A DNA stretch of 64,000 bases from Syncephalis plumigaleata (GCA_025201365.1 JAIXMF010000007.1:682001-746000); one strand, 5' to 3'. Shown: positions 25,884 through 39,197, numbered from the stretch's first letter. Notes: generated from the letters alone by a model not told the origin. A program made the numbers and translations.

Positions 25884-28684
25884 CTAGTAGCCGATCTTTA
25901 TCGGCGCATTATACCTTTTCAGCCGGTTGCCGGATACCGAAGTTTTTAACCTGGTCCCATCTAGTTCCGCAAGACCGTATACTCCTTTGTTCGGTCGTTC
26001 CACTACTACATACGGTCCGACCCATCTATCTTTTAGCTTCCGTTCTAACTTCTTCATTGGTCTGGTATCCAACATCAAGACCATGTCTCCTTCTTCGAGC
26101 GGTTCCTTCCTTAAAGTCTTCTTACTGTCATAATACCGCTTATTGTATTCTCTCGACCTATCGAGCTTTACTCCCGATATCTCCCTCACCCATCCATTCC
26201 TCAATAGTTGCGTTGCCCGAGCAGCTATCAATTCTGATGTCGTCATCTCCTTCTTCCACTCTATTCCCATCCACGTCTCTTCTTCTAAATCAAAAGGCAG
26301 CGCGCACTCCTGTCCATATACCAGTCGGTACGGACTTTGCTGAGTTGTCCTTTTCGTTGTGATCCGATCAGCCCATAATACCGCATGTAGGTATTTCGGC
26401 CAGTTGTCCTTGTCGTCACCAACTACTTTCGCTAAACCTTGAATAATCTCCTGATGTCCTCTCTCTACCATCCCGTTCGCTTGCGGATGATAAGCTGTCG
26501 TCAAATTAAGCTGAATTCCATTCGCCATCGCTAGCTCCTTCATCTTCTTCACGTTCAACTCGCCTCGATCTGCCACCACCTGTCCAGGTATGCCGAATCG
26601 ACATATGACGTCCTCGTACAGGAATCTGTAAGCCTCCCCGGATGTCTTGTCGGTAAGCGCTCTCGCCTCTACCCAGCCACTAAAGTCGTCTCTAGCCACG
26701 GCAAGATACTTCTCACCCGTGGTAGCTGTAGGAAATTGTACTAAGTCGAATCCTATCCTCTTGAATAGTGTCGAACCTATAAATGGCCGTAATTCCTCCA
26801 CTTGCTGATGTTGACTCCTTCTTTGACACGCATCACACGCACTAACCACTTCCTTACAAGTCTCGTACATCCCTTTCCAATGAAACCGATCACTACACAA
26901 CCTGTACGTCGCTTCCACTCCTCGGTGTGCAAACGGACTCTTCTGATGCACAGTGTTCGCTATTCTTGTTTGCTCTTCTTCCTTAATGATGGCCCTCTTC
27001 GGCATCCCACTCTTCGTTCGTCGGAACAATAGCCCGTTGTGCAGGAAGTACTTCCTCGCCTGCGCTATGACACGTCTACGTTCCTTCGGCTCCATCCCTT
27101 TGTGTAACTCCCCCTTCTCAAGATAATGAAGCAGGTAATAAAAAGGGTGATCACTGTAAGTTGTCCCCACACTACCTTGCTCAACTCTTTCTTCCATCAT
27201 TCCGTCTTCGCCTCCCACTTCTTGTATAGAATATACCCATAGTGACTCGTCCTCTCCGTCGTCGGCATCACTCAGCTCTTCTTGCTCCGAGTACGTTCGG
27301 CTCAACGCGTCAGCCACTACGTTCTTCTTCCCCGGCACATGACGTATTCCGAAATCGAATAACGTAAGGTAAGCCACCCACCTGCTGGCCGCGTCATTCG
27401 GTAGGTCGGGCTTCTGAAGCATCCCGATCACCGGTCGTGCGTCGGTTTCTATCACAAATCGTACTCCATTCACATATTTACGCATCTTCTTCACCATTTG
27501 GTATAGGCCAAACAGCTCTCTCTTGATTTGCGCATACCTTCTCTGCGTTGCGTTAAAGAGGCAACTCTCGTATCGCACGGCGTAACGCTTGCCCTCCTCG
27601 TCTTCTTGCCCTAGTACCGCTCCTGCTCCCACCGGACTCGCGTCCACGGTGAGAATGAGTGGCCTGTCCTCGTTCCCGTACACTGGAGGTCTAATGACAG
27701 GTTGACTGCTAAGACTATCCTTCAACTTATCAAATGCAAGTTGTTGACCTTCGCCCCAATGAAAACACACGCTCTTCTTCTGTAAGTGATACAACGGCTC
27801 CGCGATGATCGAGAAGTTAGGCACGAACACACGATAAAACGCGCAGCATGCTACAAATGACCTAACATCTTTCTTCGTCCTGGGCACTGGCCACTTACGA
27901 ATCCGCTCTACCTTGTCAGGCGTAGTAGTTCGCCCTTCCCGCGTACACTGAAAACCCAATACCTCGACCTCAGACATGCCGAAATAACACTTCTTCCCAC
28001 TGACTGTCAGTCCGGCCTCCTTCAGCGTGCTGAGTACATTCACTACATCCTCGACGTGTTCGTGTACGAACTTTCGAACACCCTTCGTCACCTCGGTGGA
28101 GTCCGCCACGGTAGGTCCCTTGATTACCCCGTCGTCGACGAATATGGCCACCTTCTCCGGAATGTATCGTTGTAACACATGATTCACTATCCTCTGGAAT
28201 ACTCCTACGCTGTTGCACCATCCCATAGGTAGTCTAGTCATGCGGACTAAACCTATTGGCGTACTCAGCGAGAATATATCGCGATCCCTGCGGTCGACCG
28301 GTATCTGATCGTATCCCGAATATAAATCGAACGTTGTAATGATAGATCTTCCAGACACGTCCTCGGTCAACTCCTCACTTAACGGTGGCGCATTCGCGTT
28401 CTTCACGGTAACGGAATTCACTTGCTGCAGGTCTTGTATGAATCGCAACTTCGACCTGTCCTTCTTGGCGATGACAAACCAACGATTGCTGTACGCGCCA
28501 GTACTCGGCTCGATAATCCCGTTGTCCATCTTGTCCCTCAGTAACTTTACTACCTGGTCAAACATAGCTCGCGGAAGTGGAATGGACTGTTGTTGCCACG
28601 GCGTATGCGCGACCGTAGGTATTCTAACGGGCGCCTGAAACTCCGGCTTGACCATGCCCATCTCACTGTCGTCGAACGCGAAGG
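25884..28684 (-). CDS. Element A pol part: reverse transcriptase, RNase H, integrase
   Basis: The reverse transcriptase has FDLYSGYDQIPVDRRD, LPMGWCNSVGVFQRIV and the catalytic box VAIFVDDG, an FVDD form rather than the FLDD form of B and C. RNase H follows (LTVDASPVGAGAVLG, then [16 protein letters not shown]). The integrase has an HHCC zinc finger (HRGVEATYRLC, CDACQRR) and the DDE core around IGFDLVQF, VVADRGEL and ATAYHPQANGMVER-like TTAYHPQANGMVERG. The tail ends YNAPIKIGY and has no chromodomain. The FVDD box and diverged RNase H put A in a different Ty3/Gypsy lineage from B and C. The right-hand limit is where element B is inserted. Confidence 0.9.
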
Positions 28685-28689
28685 CTCGA

Positions 28690-28922
28690 TGCAACAAGTA
28701 GACACACAAAACCGTATATAATCGCAGCGTAATAAGTATAAGCTAATAACCTCTCACGGCAATTAACTATTGCCAATTGCGGTTGCTACTATCATTACTA
28801 CATTATAATTTTGTTCAAATATTTTATTATAAATAAAGAAAGCCTCCGCCATAACAGCGGGAAGGGCATCATTCATACTCTAATCCTTATTGTCTAAGTA
28901 GCAGTAGCTTCCACTTGTTACA
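28690..28922 (+). repeat. 5' LTR of element B
   Basis: 233 bases, identical by eye to 39166-39398. Confidence 0.95.
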
Positions 28923-28963
28923 GTGGTAGCAACGGTAGTCAACGCAACATTTGTCTGCGTTAG

Positions 28964-30202
28964 ATGTTTAGCAGAAATTTATCAGCTCGAGAACGCAGAT
29001 TACACCAATTACAGCAGAACCAGCAGCAACAGTCAACAAGAAGCAACATAGCGGCAGGAAGCAGTACAACGACAGCACACTCACCAACATCAACATCATC
29101 AGCAGAAGAAGAGTACTTTGACGTAGCAGACGAAGCAATACAACCAGACAGCAGCAACATGGACCCGTACAACAACCTACCCATCGATCAACAACTGATC
29201 AGCCGTGAAGAACTACTAGCAGCTATCACCACAGCGGTCACCGCCATGAATCGCGATCGTCTTCCGGGAGGTCACCGTGACCTATGGTTATCACCGAGGG
29301 CACCCGAATATCACGGCCGTAACAGCGATATTCCTTTCAACGTGTGGTGTCGAATGATATCAGACGAAGTTAGAATGTATACCGACTGGTCGGAAGAACA
29401 GAAAGTATGGGCGATCACACGGCAATTAAGAGGCGAGGCGGCGACGTGGTATCAACTATATACGGAACAAGCGGAATTAAACAGGCCCGGGTACACTCCA
29501 ATTAGGACCTGGGAGCAACTACAAGCAGCATTACGCAGTCATTTCCATCCACGTGAGCAGACATTTGTGCTATTAACACGATTCGACAAACTCAGTCAGG
29601 GACGGCGACCACTCGCCGAATACATCGAGGAGTTTCAACAATTGGTTATGCAACTGCCAGATTTGTCGGAGGATATAAAAGTTCACCGTTTTAGGAGTGG
29701 CCTCTATATGAGACGCTGGCAGACGGAATTCGCCATACGAAATCCCGAAACGGTCACATCGGCGATTGAATTAGCAATGTATCTGGAAACAGTATGGCCA
29801 ACAATTAGTAATACGCCCACTAGAACGGTTTACCCACCACCTCGTCCGATACCAGTTATGCAACAGCAAGGCCCCCAACCAATGGAACTAGACGCAATCG
29901 CATTCCACGTTGGGCCAAATGACTGTTACAATTGCGGACAACAAGGGCATCGTCGTTTCGAATGCACCAATCAGCCGAGATGTTACAATTGTGGCCGTAA
30001 CGGCCATATTGGACGTACCTGTCGCCAGCCTCGGAGAGACGCACGCCGTGCCGCTGTCCCACCTCAAGCAACGATACGCCATAGGCCTAATCAACCACAT
30101 ACTAATCACCGTGCACGCCTAAACAACGTAGAAGTCGACACACACGCTACGAACGACAACGTTGCGGAAATCGACAACGAGGATTTTACCAACGACCAGT
30201 AG
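28964..30202 (+). CDS. Element B gag
   Basis: 412 residues starting MFSRNLSARERRLHQLQQNQ. A Gln/Ser-rich head leads into a retrotransposon capsid-like region (VWAITRQLRGEAATWYQLYT, PLAEYIEEFQQLVMQLPDL). Two CCHC zinc knuckles follow, CYNCGQQGHRRFEC and CYNCGRNGHIGRTC, then an Arg-rich tail. The knuckles bind the element RNA in this family. Protease lies in a separate frame downstream, as is common for Ty3/Gypsy elements. Confidence 0.93.
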   Translation: MFSRNLSARERRLHQLQQNQQQQSTRSNIAAGSSTTTAHSPTSTSSAEEEYFDVADEAIQPDSSNMDPYNNLPIDQQLISREELLAAITTAVTAMNRDRLPGGHRDLWLSPRAPEYHGRNSDIPFNVWCRMISDEVRMYTDWSEEQKVWAITRQLRGEAATWYQLYTEQAELNRPGYTPIRTWEQLQAALRSHFHPREQTFVLLTRFDKLSQGRRPLAEYIEEFQQLVMQLPDLSEDIKVHRFRSGLYMRRWQTEFAIRNPETVTSAIELAMYLETVWPTISNTPTRTVYPPPRPIPVMQQQGPQPMELDAIAFHVGPNDCYNCGQQGHRRFECTNQPRCYNCGRNGHIGRTCRQPRRDARRAAVPPQATIRHRPNQPHTNHRARLNNVEVDTHATNDNVAEIDNEDFTNDQ

Positions 30203-30270
30203 ACACCGGTAATCTACTGGTCTGCACCAGCACTCCACCGGACTTCCCTCTCCTCTCTACCACCGCCCTA

Positions 30271-30869
30271 TTGAATCGTAACTCTGTCGTTAATTCCTTC
30301 ACTTCTACTTACCCTCTAGTTACAATACCTTGTACAATCAATAATGTAGCGGTGCGCGCGCTAATCGATTGTGGCGCTACTAATAATTTTATTGACCCCC
30401 TCGTAATGCAACGCTCTCTCACTTCTTATACATCATACGATTCCAAAGGTCCTAAGGTACGGTTAGGAGACGGATCAGTTCGCTCGGTCGCTGGATATGC
30501 ATCTAACATCACAGTCGAAATTAAAGATACTATTTTAAAACTAGACTTTGAAGTAATGACGTTAGGACATTATGATGTAATATTCGGTATGCCGTGGCTT
30601 ACGAAATACGACCCTGATATCGATTGGAAAAATGGTACGTTGCGCTGTTTCCGTCAAGGCTTGGCCACACTCGACACTCTGCCAGCCACGCTAGACGTGA
30701 AATTACTATCGTCACACGCTATACTACCTTCACGGAATTCAAATCAAGCGGCAGGATACGATCTATACGCAGCAGAAGACGTCGCGATACCACCTGGTAA
30801 ATCTAGGACAATACCCACCAACCTAGCGTTGAGACCACCAAGTGGAACATACGTAAGAATCGCACCGCG
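30271..30869 (+). CDS. Element B protease and first part of dUTPase
   Basis: The aspartic protease region has ALIDCGATNNFIDPLV, the D-x-G-A-T form of the retropepsin active site, and later YDVIFGMPWL. Directly after it comes the start of a dUTPase: AAGYDLYAAEDVAIPPGKS (motif 1), then RTIPTNLALRPPSGTYVRIAP leading up to motif 2. Element C is inserted at that point. dUTPase removes dUTP and limits uracil in new DNA. Confidence 0.88.
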
Positions 30870-31063
30870 TGTGATGAAAACATTTTCCTCTTACTTATAT
30901 TTTTCATGAGAATAGTTCGGTAACGATAACCGAATCGTGAGTACGATTACAACTTGTTTGTAAAACATTTGTAATCACAATTTATTATAAATACTCTACA
31001 CATTTATTAAATAAAAAGATTATCTTATCCTTGAACTATTCAGAGCACGTATAGGTTGTTACA
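30870..31063 (+). repeat. 5' LTR of element C
   Basis: 194 bases, identical by eye to 35623-35816. Confidence 0.95.
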
Positions 31064-31249
31064 CTGGTAGCAACGGTTTACTTTCCATCGCCATATTGCG
31101 TTCGTCGCACAGATACCCCTTACGTTTGTCGTACCGCTATTCTTACGATTCGTCGTACCGCTATTCTTACGCTCGTCGTACCGCTATTTTTACGTTCGTC
31201 GTACTGTTAACAGCCAACGTCTAACAAGATTTTAGAATATACTATTTAC

Positions 31250-32104
31250 GTGACTTCCAACTTTTACATCATGAGTCACGTTCGATCTCCTTTGACCCAC
31301 ACCGAGAAATTCACAGGTAACCCTGCGTACCCAGTGGAGTATTGGTGTAACATGGTCGACGATGCATGGACATTGGGAGAATGGACAGACGGGCAAAAGC
31401 TGGTAATGGCAGCACAGCAATTATCAGGCGCAGCCGCCATCTGGTACCAATCTGTGCGTGGGAGCGCTAGTCCGTATACTACCTGGCAACAATTCCGCGA
31501 GGGAATCTTAGAACGATTTGGCGGAAAGAAATCTGCCGATATCGCACGTCTAGAATTAACTAGGCTGCGATGGAACGAAAAGCACGATTTAGAAGAACAC
31601 ATTACCGGTTTCACCGCCTTACACAGTCGCATTCCGGATGCAGCCGACATGGAACTGGTAACATCGTTTCGACTTACCCTACCCGCGGAATACGTGGCCG
31701 ATTCCATTCAACACAACGTCAAGAATTTGAACGAGGCATACGCGGCAGCAAGAGCATTTTATTATTCAAGGAAACATGGATTACAACAGATAGCACCGCA
31801 ACCAGTCGTCAAAGCAACAACGGGACCTACGCCTATGGACCTCGATACGCTAGTACAAGTTTTAAATAGTCTCGGTTTCAACAACAATCGTAACAGTAAT
31901 AACAACGCTATACGATGCTACGAGTGCAATGGACGCGGTCACATCGCGCGCAACTGTAACCAGCGTAAAAACAACAACAATCGCAACTACAATAATAATC
32001 GTAATTTCAACAATAACCGCAACTACAACAACAACCAACAAATCAACAATATCCAAACCCAAGATGACACTGATAACGATCAGGGAAACGACAACCGTCA
32101 GTAA
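31250..32104 (+). CDS. Element C gag
   Basis: Starts near [20 protein letters not shown] (Met at about 31271). The capsid-like region has [20 protein letters not shown] and [17 protein letters not shown]. One CCHC knuckle, [14 protein letters not shown], is followed by a long Asn-rich tail ([17 protein letters not shown]) coded by AAC/AAT repeats. Confidence 0.92.
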   Translation: MTSNFYIMSHVRSPLTHTEKFTGNPAYPVEYWCNMVDDAWTLGEWTDGQKLVMAAQQLSGAAAIWYQSVRGSASPYTTWQQFREGILERFGGKKSADIARLELTRLRWNEKHDLEEHITGFTALHSRIPDAADMELVTSFRLTLPAEYVADSIQHNVKNLNEAYAAARAFYYSRKHGLQQIAPQPVVKATTGPTPMDLDTLVQVLNSLGFNNNRNSNNNAIRCYECNGRGHIARNCNQRKNNNNRNYNNNRNFNNNRNYNNNQQINNIQTQDDTDNDQGNDNRQ

Positions 32105-32160
32105 TCGAACGCGGCAATATTACTGACGACCGGAACGCCGCTACCGCTCCTACACCCAAA

Positions 32161-35100
32161 ATTCCCCCGGGATTCGACCTGTTCTCATTAATACAAGGGA
32201 ATGCAAGCTCCGGAGTTCTTACAGTAGCACCCATCATCAATGGTGTTACTGCACACGTGCTCATCGACTCAGGCGCTTCGGCAAACTTCATGAACGCTGA
32301 ATTCGCTGAGAAAGCACAAGTGCGTGTAAGTACCTCGGTTAAGCAATCAAATGTGAAATTGGGTAACGGAATGGAGTGTGGTGTATCTGGTATTGCTAAT
32401 AAAGTGCCTATAATTTACGATTATTTTAAAGAAAATGTCGACTTTACTATAATGAAATTGGGCAGTTATGATGCAATACTAGGTATGCCGTGGTTACGGA
32501 AACACGAGGCACAGATAGATTGGAGTTCAGGTGCCATTGAATCAATGACAAACGCTACGGATGATCACTTAGATGATCGAGATGTCAAATCTACACTGAT
32601 GTCGTTAGAAGAAGTGAAACGGTTAGGAAAAGATGATGTATTTTTATTGGCAATGGTAAAAGAGGCAAAAGAAGAAAATAACCCATTGCACGGGCGTTAC
32701 GCCCGATTGTTGAGTGAGTTCGCCGATGTGGGACCGGACGAGTTACCGCCGGGATTACCGCCTAAGCGCGATATTGATATACGTATCAATCTAATCCCAC
32801 ATCAGCAGCCACCATTCAGGCCCACATATCACTTAGCAAAGAAAGAATTAGATGAGTTAAAAAGACAATTAGATGATTTATTAGCAAAAGGCTTTATTAG
32901 GCCAAGTACATCACCATTCGGTGCACCTGTACTGTTTGTTAAAAAGAAGGGGGGTGATTTGCGTATGTGTGTGGATTATCGAATGCTAAATGCGCAAACG
33001 ATACGTGATCGTTATGCGCTACCATTGATCGACGAATTGTTCGATCAATTACATGGGGCTAAGGTGTTCTCAAAGATCGACTTGAGAAGTGGATATCATC
33101 AAATTAGAGTACATGAAGATGACATTCATAAAACAGCGTTCAGAACGCGCTATGGGCATTACGAGTGGACAGTAATGGGATTCGGTTTAACTAATGCACC
33201 ATCTGTATTTATGCGTTTAATGCAAAACGTGTTTCACAATTTGCTAGACAAGTGTGTAGTAGTATTCTTAGATGATATACTGATTTTTAGTAAAAATCAT
33301 GCGGAACACGAATTGCATTTGAGACAGGTATTAGAATTACTACGTAAAAATAAGCTTTACGCGAAACTGAGCAAGTGTGAGTTCGGTAAAGAGGAGGTGG
33401 AATTCTTGGGACATAATATTGGTTGCGAAGGCATAAAGCCTTTACATGATAAAGTAGCGGCCATTACCGATTGGCCAGTACCCAGTAATTTGAAGGAATT
33501 GCGGTCATTTTTAGGATTAACCGGGTATTATAGACGGTTCATCCGTGGATACGCAGATATTGCACGACATCTAAGTCAATTGACTAAGAAGGATGTACCG
33601 TTTACATGGGGGGAGGAGCAGCAGTTAGCATTTGATACATTGCGTAAAGCTATCGTTACTGCACCTGTCTTAGCGATACCTGATGTTACCGTGCCTTTCA
33701 TCGTCTCTACCGATGCATCCAATTCCGCAATCGGTGCTGTATTGTCTCAAAAGATAGATGACGTTGAACACCCTGTTGCTTTCATGTCACGTATGTTGAA
33801 AGACGCCGAGAAGAACTACTCTACGTACGACAAGGAGATGTTAGCAATCCTTGCAGCCGTAAAGACATGGCGCCCTTACCTCCTTTATGATCGTTTTACC
33901 CTTTATACAGACCATTCGTCACTTACACGTCTACTTGAACAAAGCGTATTGTTATCACGACAAAAACGATGGGTCGATATATTGCGCCACTTCAAGATTG
34001 ACGTCCGTTACAAACCCGGTAGCAGGAACGTCGTAGCTGACGCGTTATCTCGTCGCATAGTTGATGTATGTAGTACCTTACAGTCAATCGAGCCTTCCAC
34101 TTTCCAGCAACGCATTCTGGCAGGATACGATAACGATGATTACTTTACAGGAGTAAAGTCTATAGTTATGGGGGAGAAGAAAGCCTTTAATAAGGCTACA
34201 CGTAAGATATTACGGCATTTTAGGTGCGACGACGAAGGATTAATATACGAAATGAAGGGAGTAGAACCACGATTGTGTATTCCCAACTACGACAATCTCT
34301 ACCTGGACATATTCAACGATCATCATGATGCACCATTAGCCGCACATTTTGGTGAAGAAAAGACAATAGCGGCAGTCAAACGCAAATACTATTGGCCCGG
34401 TCTATCAAATATGATTAAACGATACATCAAATCTTGTGAGATATGTCAGCGCACGAAACACTCGCAGCAACTACCTGCTGGTCTTTTGCAGCCCTTACCG
34501 ATACCCGAAGGAAGATGGCACGACATTTCCATGGATTTCATAGTACAATTACCACGTACTAAGGCAGGCTATGACGCTATCTTTGTCGTTGTAGATCGTT
34601 TCACGAAACGAGCCCACTTCATACCTATGAAGACAACGGCGACTGCAGTTGACGTTGCGCAGCTGTTTGTCAACAACATCATGCGTTTACATGGTATGCC
34701 CCGCTCGATTGTGTGTGACCGCGATGCGAAATTCACAAGCAAATTCTGGCAAGAACTATACAAGCTACTCGGCGTTCGTATCCTTATGTCTACAGCCTTC
34801 CATCCCGAGACAGACGGCCAAACGGAACGCACTAATCGTACATTAGAGCAGCTGTTACGTACCTGCATCAATCATCAGCAGAATGATTGGGATCAACATT
34901 TGGCACTAGTCGAATTCGCTTACAACAATGCCAAACAATCGTCAACAGGTTACTCGCCCTTTTACGCCGACTTAGGCCATCATCCGTACATGCCAGACGA
35001 TCTGACGCGACCACACAACTTCAAAAATGACACTAACGTAGAAGACACTGTAGCATTTTTACAAAAGTTAAATGATATTTATTTGACAACACGAGATGCG

Positions 35101-35613
35101 CTAAAGAAGGCACAAGGAAGACAAAAGTATAACGCTGATCAGAAACGACGGGAAATGGAATTTCAAGTTGGAGATCAAGTTCTTCTGTCAACAAGGAACT
35201 TGACACGAGACATGGAGCGTGACAGGCCAAAGTATAAGCTGTCACATCAATTTACAGGCCCTTTCAAGATTATAGAGCGCGTGTCAACAGTAGCGTACAA
35301 ACTACAGTTACCCGATGACATGAGAATACACGATGTATTCCACGTTAGCGTATTAAAACGATATGAAGCGAATCCAGACGAATTCACTAACCGCTATCCA
35401 CCACCGCCACCGCCAGAAATAATAAACGGAGAAGAAGAATACGAGGTCGAAGCCATTGTAGGCAAACGCGTGAAACGCGGTAAGATACAATACCTCGTTA
35501 AGTGGAAAGGATACGCAGACCACGAAAAGACCTGGCAATCCAAAGACGACTTAATAAATGCGCAGGAGCTCGTTCAGGAATTCGAACACAATGCCGAGTC
35601 GGCATTGATCTAA
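32161..35613 (+). CDS. Element C pol: protease, reverse transcriptase, RNase H, integrase, chromodomain
   Basis: Protease [16 protein letters not shown]. Reverse transcriptase [33 protein letters not shown] and [12 protein letters not shown]. RNase [31 protein letters not shown] and [15 protein letters not shown]. Integrase HHCC finger ([18 protein letters not shown]), then the DDE core [25 protein letters not shown] and [18 protein letters not shown]. The C-terminus is a chromodomain, [18 protein letters not shown] with [14 protein letters not shown], the hallmark of chromoviruses, where it guides integration to marked chromatin. The start given is approximate. Confidence 0.94.
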   Translation: MPPGFDLFSLIQGNASSGVLTVAPIINGVTAHVLIDSGASANFMNAEFAEKAQVRVSTSVKQSNVKLGNGMECGVSGIANKVPIIYDYFKENVDFTIMKLGSYDAILGMPWLRKHEAQIDWSSGAIESMTNATDDHLDDRDVKSTLMSLEEVKRLGKDDVFLLAMVKEAKEENNPLHGRYARLLSEFADVGPDELPPGLPPKRDIDIRINLIPHQQPPFRPTYHLAKKELDELKRQLDDLLAKGFIRPSTSPFGAPVLFVKKKGGDLRMCVDYRMLNAQTIRDRYALPLIDELFDQLHGAKVFSKIDLRSGYHQIRVHEDDIHKTAFRTRYGHYEWTVMGFGLTNAPSVFMRLMQNVFHNLLDKCVVVFLDDILIFSKNHAEHELHLRQVLELLRKNKLYAKLSKCEFGKEEVEFLGHNIGCEGIKPLHDKVAAITDWPVPSNLKELRSFLGLTGYYRRFIRGYADIARHLSQLTKKDVPFTWGEEQQLAFDTLRKAIVTAPVLAIPDVTVPFIVSTDASNSAIGAVLSQKIDDVEHPVAFMSRMLKDAEKNYSTYDKEMLAILAAVKTWRPYLLYDRFTLYTDHSSLTRLLEQSVLLSRQKRWVDILRHFKIDVRYKPGSRNVVADALSRRIVDVCSTLQSIEPSTFQQRILAGYDNDDYFTGVKSIVMGEKKAFNKATRKILRHFRCDDEGLIYEMKGVEPRLCIPNYDNLYLDIFNDHHDAPLAAHFGEEKTIAAVKRKYYWPGLSNMIKRYIKSCEICQRTKHSQQLPAGLLQPLPIPEGRWHDISMDFIVQLPRTKAGYDAIFVVVDRFTKRAHFIPMKTTATAVDVAQLFVNNIMRLHGMPRSIVCDRDAKFTSKFWQELYKLLGVRILMSTAFHPETDGQTERTNRTLEQLLRTCINHQQNDWDQHLALVEFAYNNAKQSSTGYSPFYADLGHHPYMPDDLTRPHNFKNDTNVEDTVAFLQKLNDIYLTTRDALKKAQGRQKYNADQKRREMEFQVGDQVLLSTRNLTRDMERDRPKYKLSHQFTGPFKIIERVSTVAYKLQLPDDMRIHDVFHVSVLKRYEANPDEFTNRYPPPPPPEIINGEEEYEVEAIVGKRVKRGKIQYLVKWKGYADHEKTWQSKDDLINAQELVQEFEHNAESALI

Positions 35614-35622
35614 GGAGGGGGA

Positions 35623-35816
35623 TGTGATGAAAACATTTTCCTCTTACTTATATTTTTCATGAGAATAGTTCGGTAACGATAACCGAATCGTGAGTACGAT
35701 TACAACTTGTTTGTAAAACATTTGTAATCACAATTTATTATAAATACTCTACACATTTATTAAATAAAAAGATTATCTTATCCTTGAACTATTCAGAGCA
35801 CGTATAGGTTGTTACA
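35623..35816 (+). repeat. 3' LTR of element C
   Basis: 194 bases, identical by eye to the 5' LTR; followed by the CCGCG target duplicate. Confidence 0.95.
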
Positions 35817-35821
35817 CCGCG

Positions 35822-38800
35822 TTCTGGATTAGCAGTGAAACATTCCATTGACGTACTAGCGGGAGTGATAGACCCAGATTACCGTGGCGAAGTTAAAGGC
35901 GTGTTAATTAATCATGGTGAAGAGGAAATCCACATCAAGAAAGGTGAACGCTTTGCCCAAGCCATATGTGAAGAACACAAGACACCAGTGATACAACAAG
36001 TGGAGGAACTCGACGAAACACAACGCGGCACTGCAGGTTTCGGCTCAACCGGCATGAGAAACAACAACACACCAATCATGTCAAGTGAAACAAGTGTGAA
36101 ACAACATATCGAACTACGCACGATCGAAGGAGAGACATTTGACGTAGAGAATGAAACTACACTCCTGCTGTTTGTGACCGAAACTACGTCGTCACCACCA
36201 TTAAGATCTAAAACAGCCGATCAACTCATGGGCGATCTAATAGAAGAATACGGAGATGTGTTTCCAGAAGACTTACCTGCAGGATTACCACCACCGCGTG
36301 CAGTCGATTTCGCCATTGATATTATACCAGGATCGACGCCTCCCTCACGACCACCTTATCGATTGACACAAGATGAATTAGAGGAATTAAAGAAGCAACT
36401 AGACGACCTATTAGACAAAGGCTTTATACAACCAAGCGTCTCACCTTACGGTGCACCAGTACTATTCGTCAAGAAGAAGGATGGATCCTCTCGTATGTGT
36501 GTCGATTACCGTATGTTGAATGACATCACGATCAAGAACAAGTACGCGTTACCATATATCGACGATCTGTTTAGACAGTTACACGGTGCTACTATATTCA
36601 GTAAGATCGATCTACGGTCAGGTTATCATCAAGTGAGAATCAAAGAGGAACACGTCGAACGCACCGCTTTTCGCACTCGCTATGGCCACTATGAATTTCG
36701 CGTACTACCATTCGGTCTTACCAACGCACCGGCAACCTTTATGCGACTAATGAACGATGTACTACGACCACTACTAGATAAATGCTGCGTCGTATTCCTA
36801 GACGACATACTCATCTACAGCAAATCTGAGGAAGAGCATCGACAACATGTACAACAAGTACTACAGTTACTACGCGATAACGCATTATACGCTAAACATA
36901 GCAAATGTACCTTCGGTGCGAAACAAGTGGAGTTTCTCGGTCACATAGTAAGCGGCGAAGGGATTCACATGTGTCACGACAAGCTAGCCGCCATTCGTAA
37001 TTGGCCAATACCTAAGAAGATACAAGACGTGAGAAGCTTCCTAGGATTAACGGGATATTACCGTCACTTTATATACAACTACTCCAAGATCGCACAGCCA
37101 CTTACTAACCTCACCAAGTTGAATACACCTTTCGTAATGGAAGGCGCACCAACAACGGCGTTCGAGGAACTGAAGAAGAGAATGATGGAAGCACCAGTAT
37201 TAATGATACCCGATCCAAAGAAGCCTTTCATCGTTACAACCGACGCTTCAGATTTTGCTATCGGTGCAGTGCTCGAACAGGCCGATGGTAAGAAGGCACG
37301 ACCGTGCGCATACCTGTCACGTACGTTAACCGCTGCTGAACGGAAATGGCCTGTATACGACAAGGAACTGTATGCCATTATGGAAGCTCTTCGTGTATGG
37401 GATATCTGGTTAAGAAGTATCAAATTCGACATATACACAGATCATCAACCACTGCGCTATCTCCGTAAGCAAACTAGCCTTCCGAAGCGGCAATCGAACT
37501 ACTTAGACGCGTTAGCTAGTTACGACTTTGACATACATTACAAACCTGGACGCAAGAATGTAGTAGCAGATGCGTTATCACGGCAAACAATCGGAGAAGC
37601 TGAACTAGCCAATATATCATCGATAGTACCGGAAGGGAGATTATTAAGGAGCATTCGGGAAGGATATATACACGACACGTTCTTCAGTCAAGTCTTAAAA
37701 GCAATCACGGATGAAGAAGCGACACCAACAAGATCACACAAGTGGAAACGACAATTTAGACGAGTAGCAGAAGACGGATTGATATATGAAATGAGGTCTG
37801 ACATTCCACGTCTGTGTATACCAAAAGTTGACAACTTACGCGTCAACATCATTCGAGAGAATCACGACGCACCAACAGCAGGACACTATGGAGTGGAACG
37901 CACGGTATCAAGTATCAAGCGATATTATTGGTGGCCTACGTTACGTTCGGATGTATTACGATATATATCATCATGCGATACCTGTCAACGTAACAAACCT
38001 CGCAACCAGTTACCAATAGGATTACTACAACCATTACAAGTACCTGAACATCGTTGGCAAGAGATTTCGATGGATTTGATCGTGAAATTACCAAAGACAC
38101 CTCGTAATGTCGATGCTATCTTCGTAGTAGTAGACCGTTTAACGAAACGCGCTCATTTCATAGCTACACAGACTAGTGCTTCCGCTCGTGATTTAGCCCG
38201 TTTATTCATAGACAACATATTCAAACTACACGGTATACCGGAGCGCATTATATCGGATCGTGATGCACGCTTTATGTCGAGATTTTGGAAATCAACATTC
38301 GAACTACTTGGTACGCAACTACGCCCGTCGTCAGCATATCACCCACAAACGGACGGTCAAACGGAGCGCACGAATCGCACCCTAGAAACGATGATACGGC
38401 ATTACGTTAACTTTACACAAGATGACTGGGATGAATGGCTGTCAATACTCGAATTTGCTTACAATAATGCGGAACAGGAATCAATACGAATGACTCCATT
38501 CTTTTGCGACACCGGAAGACACCCCAGACGTCCAGATGCACTTGCCCGATCATTCGACATACGAGGAGCAACAGATGTAGCGGCAACCGAAGAATTCATA
38601 GGACGAATGCGTGCATTAGCGTTAGAAGCACAAACGGCGATATCAGATGCTCAAGCAAAGCAGAAGTATTACGCTGACCAACGTAGACGCCTCGAAGAAT
38701 TCAAGGTTAATGATATGGTATGGCTATCGGCAGCAAACATCAACACCGCAGCCAGCAAAGAACAACCAACACGAAAGTTCAACGCACTCTACTATGGACC

Positions 38801-39197
38801 ATTTAAGGTTATCAAGAAGATCTCCGCCGTCTCTTACGAACTTAAATTACCTGATCATTGGCGTATCCACAACGTATTTCACATATCTCTATTAAAGAAG
38901 TACGTACCCGAACCTAGCGACATGCGAGGACGCGCGCCAAGTCGACCCGATCCAATAATCGTCAACAATGAGGAAGAGTATGAGGTGGAAACAATATTGA
39001 AATCGCGAGGTACCGGCCGCAACCAGAAATTCCTAGTTAAATGGAAAGGATGGGACTACGACGAAGCAACCTGGCTAACGCGCGACGACTTACGCAACGC
39101 CCCCGACATCCTACGACGATTCGAAAATAAAGAGTCGAGGTCGACTCGTTCTATAAGGGGGAAGGTGCAACAAGTAGACACACAAAACCGTATATAA
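35822..39197 (+). CDS. Element B: rest of dUTPase, reverse transcriptase, RNase H, integrase, chromodomain
   Basis: The first 70 residues hold the remaining dUTPase motifs: [18 protein letters not shown] (motif 3 with the catalytic Asp and Tyr), KGERFAQAI (motif 4) and [10 protein letters not shown] (the Gly-rich motif 5). Reverse transcriptase [19 protein letters not shown] and [12 protein letters not shown]. RNase [19 protein letters not shown] and [15 protein letters not shown]. Integrase finger ([18 protein letters not shown]) and core [25 protein letters not shown] and [18 protein letters not shown]. Chromodomain [18 protein letters not shown] with [14 protein letters not shown]. Very close in layout to element C, which lacks the dUTPase. 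Confidence 0.92.

Larger units (their letters stand above)
30870..35816 (+). mobile_element. Element C: chromodomain Ty3/Gypsy retrotransposon
   Basis: LTRs of 194 bases (30870-31063 and 35623-35816) look identical by eye, start TGTGATGAAAAC and end GTTGTTACA. The target duplication is CCGCG (30865-30869 and 35817-35821). A primer-binding-like TGGTAGCAACGG lies at 31065 and a purine tract (aaggaggggga) before the 3' LTR. Gag and pol are in different frames, as is usual for such elements. It looks whole and very young; it is the innermost and youngest insertion of the nest. Confidence 0.95.
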
